Assembly: GCA_965650335.1 (NCBI GenBank)
Contig: CBFGOI010000026.1
Coordinates: 1 to 45,047, forward strand
Reading direction: 5' to 3'
Origin: Paradesertivirga sp965650335
Lineage (GTDB): Bacteria; Bacteroidota; Bacteroidia; Sphingobacteriales; Sphingobacteriaceae
DNA length: 45,047 nucleotides
Below the pieces are notes generated by a model, which saw only the letters and a list, made by a program, of their open reading frames with translations, searched no databases and had not been told where the DNA came from. Each line of letters begins with the position of its first letter. Position 1 is the first letter of the stretch. This document shows, one piece after another, positions 42,688-45,047 of this stretch. The position numbers and the translations under genes are program-made.

Positions 42688-43647
42688 ATGAAAAAATACT
42701 CTTTTACAGAAAAGAAAGATACACGTTCGGGATTCGGAGCTGGTTTACTTGAAGCCGGAAAGAAAAACGAGAATGTAGTTGCCCTTTGCGCCGATTTAGT
42801 TGGCTCATTAAAAATGGAAGCTTTCATAAAAGAATTTCCCGAGCGCTTTTTCCAAATTGGTATTGCCGAAGCAAACATGATGTGTATTGCGGCAGGTATG
42901 ACTATTGGTGGCAAAATTCCTTTTACAGGGACGTTTGCTAACTTCTCTACCGGCCGTGTTTACGATCAAATTCGCCAATCAATTGCCTATTCCGACAAAA
43001 ACGTTAAGATCTGCGCGTCGCATGCTGGTTTAACTCTTGGAGAAGATGGTGCTACTCACCAGATTCTTGAAGATATCGGAATGATGAAAATGCTTCCGGG
43101 CATGACGGTTATTAACCCTTGTGATTACAACCAAACAAAAGCTGCAACCATCGCAATTGCAGATCATCACGGCCCAGTTTACTTACGTTTTGGTCGTCCC
43201 GTAGTTCCAATTTTTACTGACCCTGATCAAAAATTCGAAATCGGTAAAGCATGGATGGTTAACGAAGGCGCTGATGTAAGTATTTTTGCTACAGGACATT
43301 TGGTTTGGGAAGCAATCCTTGCCGGAGAAAAATTAGCAGAGATGGGTATTGATGCTGAAATCATCAACATCCATACAATCAAGCCTCTTGATGAAGCAGC
43401 GATTTTAAAATCAGTTGCCAAAACAAGATGTGTTGTGACTTGCGAAGAACATAACCGTCTTGGCGGTTTAGGTGATAGCATTGCTCAGGTTTTAGTAAAG
43501 AATGATCCATTACCTCAGGAATATGTTGCCGTGAATGACTCATTTGGAGAAAGCGGTAAACCTGCCGATCTGATGAAGAAATACGGATTAGACAGTGAGC
43601 ACATCATTCAGGCTGTTCAAAAAGTGATTGCCAGAAAGAATAAATAA
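42688..43647 (+). CDS. Transketolase, C-terminal subunit
   Basis: The 319-residue protein supplies the pyrimidine-binding and C-terminal domains of transketolase. FQIGIAEANMMCIAAGM carries the conserved Glu that activates the thiamine ring, and FTGTFANFSTGRVYDQIR follows. CASHAGLTLGEDGATHQ is the phosphate/sugar-binding block and the last third (IINIHTIKPLDEAAI) is the C-terminal domain. It begins 82 bases after the N-terminal subunit with no terminator visible, so the two subunits are most likely made from one mRNA. A bidirectional hairpin follows the stop. Confidence 0.93.
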   Translation: MKKYSFTEKKDTRSGFGAGLLEAGKKNENVVALCADLVGSLKMEAFIKEFPERFFQIGIAEANMMCIAAGMTIGGKIPFTGTFANFSTGRVYDQIRQSIAYSDKNVKICASHAGLTLGEDGATHQILEDIGMMKMLPGMTVINPCDYNQTKAATIAIADHHGPVYLRFGRPVVPIFTDPDQKFEIGKAWMVNEGADVSIFATGHLVWEAILAGEKLAEMGIDAEIINIHTIKPLDEAAILKSVAKTRCVVTCEEHNRLGGLGDSIAQVLVKNDPLPQEYVAVNDSFGESGKPADLMKKYGLDSEHIIQAVQKVIARKNK

Positions 43648-43667
43648 ATTCTTTCTTAAACATATTA

Positions 43668-43706
43668 AAAAAGCTCTTATCTGATAAAAGATAAGAGCTT
43701 TTTAAT
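43668..43706. terminator. Bidirectional terminator between transketolase and ispG
   Basis: AAAAAGCTCTTATCT (43668-43682) pairs perfectly with AGATAAGAGCTTTTT (43689-43703) with a 6-nt loop; A-runs and T-runs flank both sides, so it can serve either strand. It lies 20 bases after the transketolase stop and about 50 bases after the ispG stop on the minus strand. Confidence 0.85.
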
Positions 43707-43728
43707 TTATATAAACTTATTATTTTAA

Positions 43729-43759
43729 GATCTATAAGGTTTTAGAAACCTTATAGATC
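43729..43759 (-). terminator. Hairpin overlapping the ispG stop codon
   Basis: GATCTATAAGGTTT (43729-43742) pairs perfectly with AAACCTTATAGATC (43746-43759), loop of 3. The ispG TAA (43751-43753) and its last two sense codons are inside the stem. An A/T-rich run follows on the minus strand but not a clean T-tract, so ending may depend on the next hairpin. Confidence 0.6.
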
Positions 43760-45047
43760 CTCTGTCTGAGCAACTGCATCGATCCAAATACCGTCTTCCT
43801 TTATAATATTTATTAATTCGTCCAATGCGAATTCGGTATTTACACTTTTTTTTACCACCTCTTTTCCCCGATAAAGCGTAATTTTCCCCGGACCGGTTCC
43901 AACATAACCATAATCTGCATCCGCCATCTCGCCGGGGCCATTCACGATACACCCCATAATCGCAATTTTTACCCCCTTTAGGTGGCTGGTACGACTTCTG
44001 ATTAATTGCGTGGTCTCTTGCAGATCAAATAATGTGCGACCGCAGCTTGGACAGGAAATATATTCTGTTTTTGAAATCCTTGAACGTGTGGCCTGCAGGA
44101 TTCCAAAAGATGTACTTACAACTGTCTTTGTATCTATTTGAGGAGCATCCAACCAAATACCATCGCCAAAACCATCCACTAAAAGAGCGCCCACATCAGT
44201 TGCTGCATACAACTGGAACCTAGATTCTAAACTAACCGTTCCATCTTCCTGATTTGTGCTTCCAGACTCCTGATTGTTTTTAAAATAACTTCTCTTGATA
44301 ATAACAGGCACCTCAATTCCCATTTCATTCAGAAAAAAGAAAAACTGGCGCTGATCGGCCATACCATGCAACTCACAGGTTTCAAGCACAAATACGAGTG
44401 TATTATCCAGGTTAAGAGAATTAAAAAGGTCGGTTTTAATATCTGAAGCAGAGAGCGAAACAAGGTTAAGAGAGCTGTCTTTTCGCCCTGCATTTACGTA
44501 TTCGGCTAGGGTAAAAAGAGGATGGCAATTACGATTATCTGAGAGAGTTTTCCATGTTGAATAATTATACAACTGCTTCAAATTACCTGGCATCGAGAAG
44601 GATGGCAATTGATCGGCTAAATAAACAAAGTCGACCGATTGCTCGCCCATGTTATACTTATCCAGCAAAGCTGAATAAATGTATCCGGCATCGGACAGTG
44701 TTGCAGGATCTTTTAGGTTTTGAGTTGATATATCGACAATAACCCGTGGCACCTGATGACCGCCAATAAACGTATTTAATTCAGCAGACTGCCGCTTCTG
44801 GTATTCGTAGGGATTATAGTGAATTGTGGGTTGTGAGTTGCTGATTGTGGGTAGCTCGGCCTGGGCTGAAGCACGAAACTTGTATCGTTCGGCTAAGGCA
44901 ATAGCAACAGGCGCCTCGAATTCAGGTTCTTCAGTTAGGGAAACTCTGATAGTATCTCCTAAGCCATCCTCTAATAATGTTCCGATACCAACTGATGATT
45001 TTATGCGGCCATCTTCCCCATCACCGGCTTCGGTAACACCTAAATGC
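43751..45047 (-). CDS. ispG: 4-hydroxy-3-methylbut-2-enyl diphosphate synthase (IspG), 5'-truncated by window edge
   Basis: IspG makes HMBPP in the MEP isoprenoid pathway using a [4Fe-4S] cluster. The minus-strand frame stays open to the window end, so a GTG at 44752 is internal. The visible 432 residues begin HLGVTEAGDGEDGRIKSSVG, a conserved IspG block. The C-terminal part has CPSCGRTLFDL (two cluster Cys) and MGCIVNGPGEMADADYGYVG (third Cys and the NGPGE motif). Between lies the large insertion domain typical of Bacteroidota IspG, giving a complete length near 650 residues. A linker (AELPTISNSQPTIHYNP) before the YQKRQSAE segment is encoded by a repeat-like DNA sequence also found near 18.95 kb. 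The product feeds UppS and the UbiA-like prenyltransferase. Confidence 0.94.
   Translation of the reverse strand, partial: HLGVTEAGDGEDGRIKSSVGIGTLLEDGLGDTIRVSLTEEPEFEAPVAIALAERYKFRASAQAELPTISNSQPTIHYNPYEYQKRQSAELNTFIGGHQVPRVIVDISTQNLKDPATLSDAGYIYSALLDKYNMGEQSVDFVYLADQLPSFSMPGNLKQLYNYSTWKTLSDNRNCHPLFTLAEYVNAGRKDSSLNLVSLSASDIKTDLFNSLNLDNTLVFVLETCELHGMADQRQFFFFLNEMGIEVPVIIKRSYFKNNQESGSTNQEDGTVSLESRFQLYAATDVGALLVDGFGDGIWLDAPQIDTKTVVSTSFGILQATRSRISKTEYISCPSCGRTLFDLQETTQLIRSRTSHLKGVKIAIMGCIVNGPGEMADADYGYVGTGPGKITLYRGKEVVKKSVNTEFALDELINIIKEDGIWIDAVAQTEDL

Noticed and set aside
41760..43647. Transketolase broken by a frameshift or deletion
   Set aside because: The two parts have proper starts and an 82-base spacer; split transketolase genes are usual in this phylum.
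43751..44752. IspG as a complete 333-residue protein starting at GTG 44752
   Set aside because: The frame continues without a stop to the window edge and encodes conserved IspG residues upstream of that codon.
44746..44820. A tRNA or other RNA gene near the right end
   Set aside because: No cloverleaf could be formed and the region is coding for IspG. No tRNA or rRNA was recognised elsewhere in the window either.

Overview
The window reads as chromosomal DNA of a Bacteroidota bacterium, most likely a member of the Sphingobacteriaceae (Pedobacter/Mucilaginibacter-like). Supporting signs are type IX secretion components (PorT, PorP/SprF, a PorE-like protein) with substrates carrying type A and type B sorting domains, split transketolase genes, an IspG with a large central insertion, a long PurF paralogue, and several TAnnTTTG promoter elements of the Bacteroidota type. 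The family-level assignment is inference. No rRNA, tRNA, CRISPR array, insertion sequence or prophage is visible. Two genes are cut by the window edges: a LysE-type exporter on the left and ispG on the right.

Layout. 1-2.5 kb: LysE-family remnant and, convergent to it, a purF paralogue, separated by a bidirectional terminator. 2.6-10.3 kb: the membrane half of complex I, nuoHIJKLMN, all on the minus strand, with its own candidate promoter and no nuoA-G beside it. 10.4-18.3 kb: a minus-strand envelope cluster, read in transcription order as alpha/beta hydrolase, CBS-ACT protein, nadK, DUF6089 barrel, uppS, bamA and two OmpH/Skp chaperones. It contains undecaprenyl-PP synthesis and outer-membrane protein assembly, and an operator-like palindrome sits just before its first gene. 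18.4-21.3 kb: YqeY-like protein, an SDR, then ubiE overlapping porT. 21.4-22.0 kb: efp.

22.03-22.73 kb is the only gene-free stretch over 300 bases. It holds a perfectly phased 13 x 21-bp repeat array built around TTAC-N6-GTAA dyads, followed by a large imperfect inverted repeat. This is the least explained DNA in the window. 22.7-30.2 kb: VOC enzyme, engB, a UbiA-like prenyltransferase, a Crp/Fnr regulator, an epimerase-like SDR, an M3 oligopeptidase and an APC permease. 30.2-35.8 kb: kup, a tiny T9SS cargo protein, an FAH-family hydrolase, an M23 peptidase and a Bcp peroxiredoxin.

35.8-41.6 kb is a four-gene surface module on the minus strand: a collagen-like protein with 54-bp tandem repeats, a type-B T9SS cargo, PorP/SprF and a PorE-like OmpA/TPR/PD40 protein. 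It probably makes and anchors a secreted surface structure. 41.7-43.6 kb: the two transketolase subunits. 43.7 kb to the end: ispG, whose linker carries a repeat-like sequence also found between genes near 18.9 kb.
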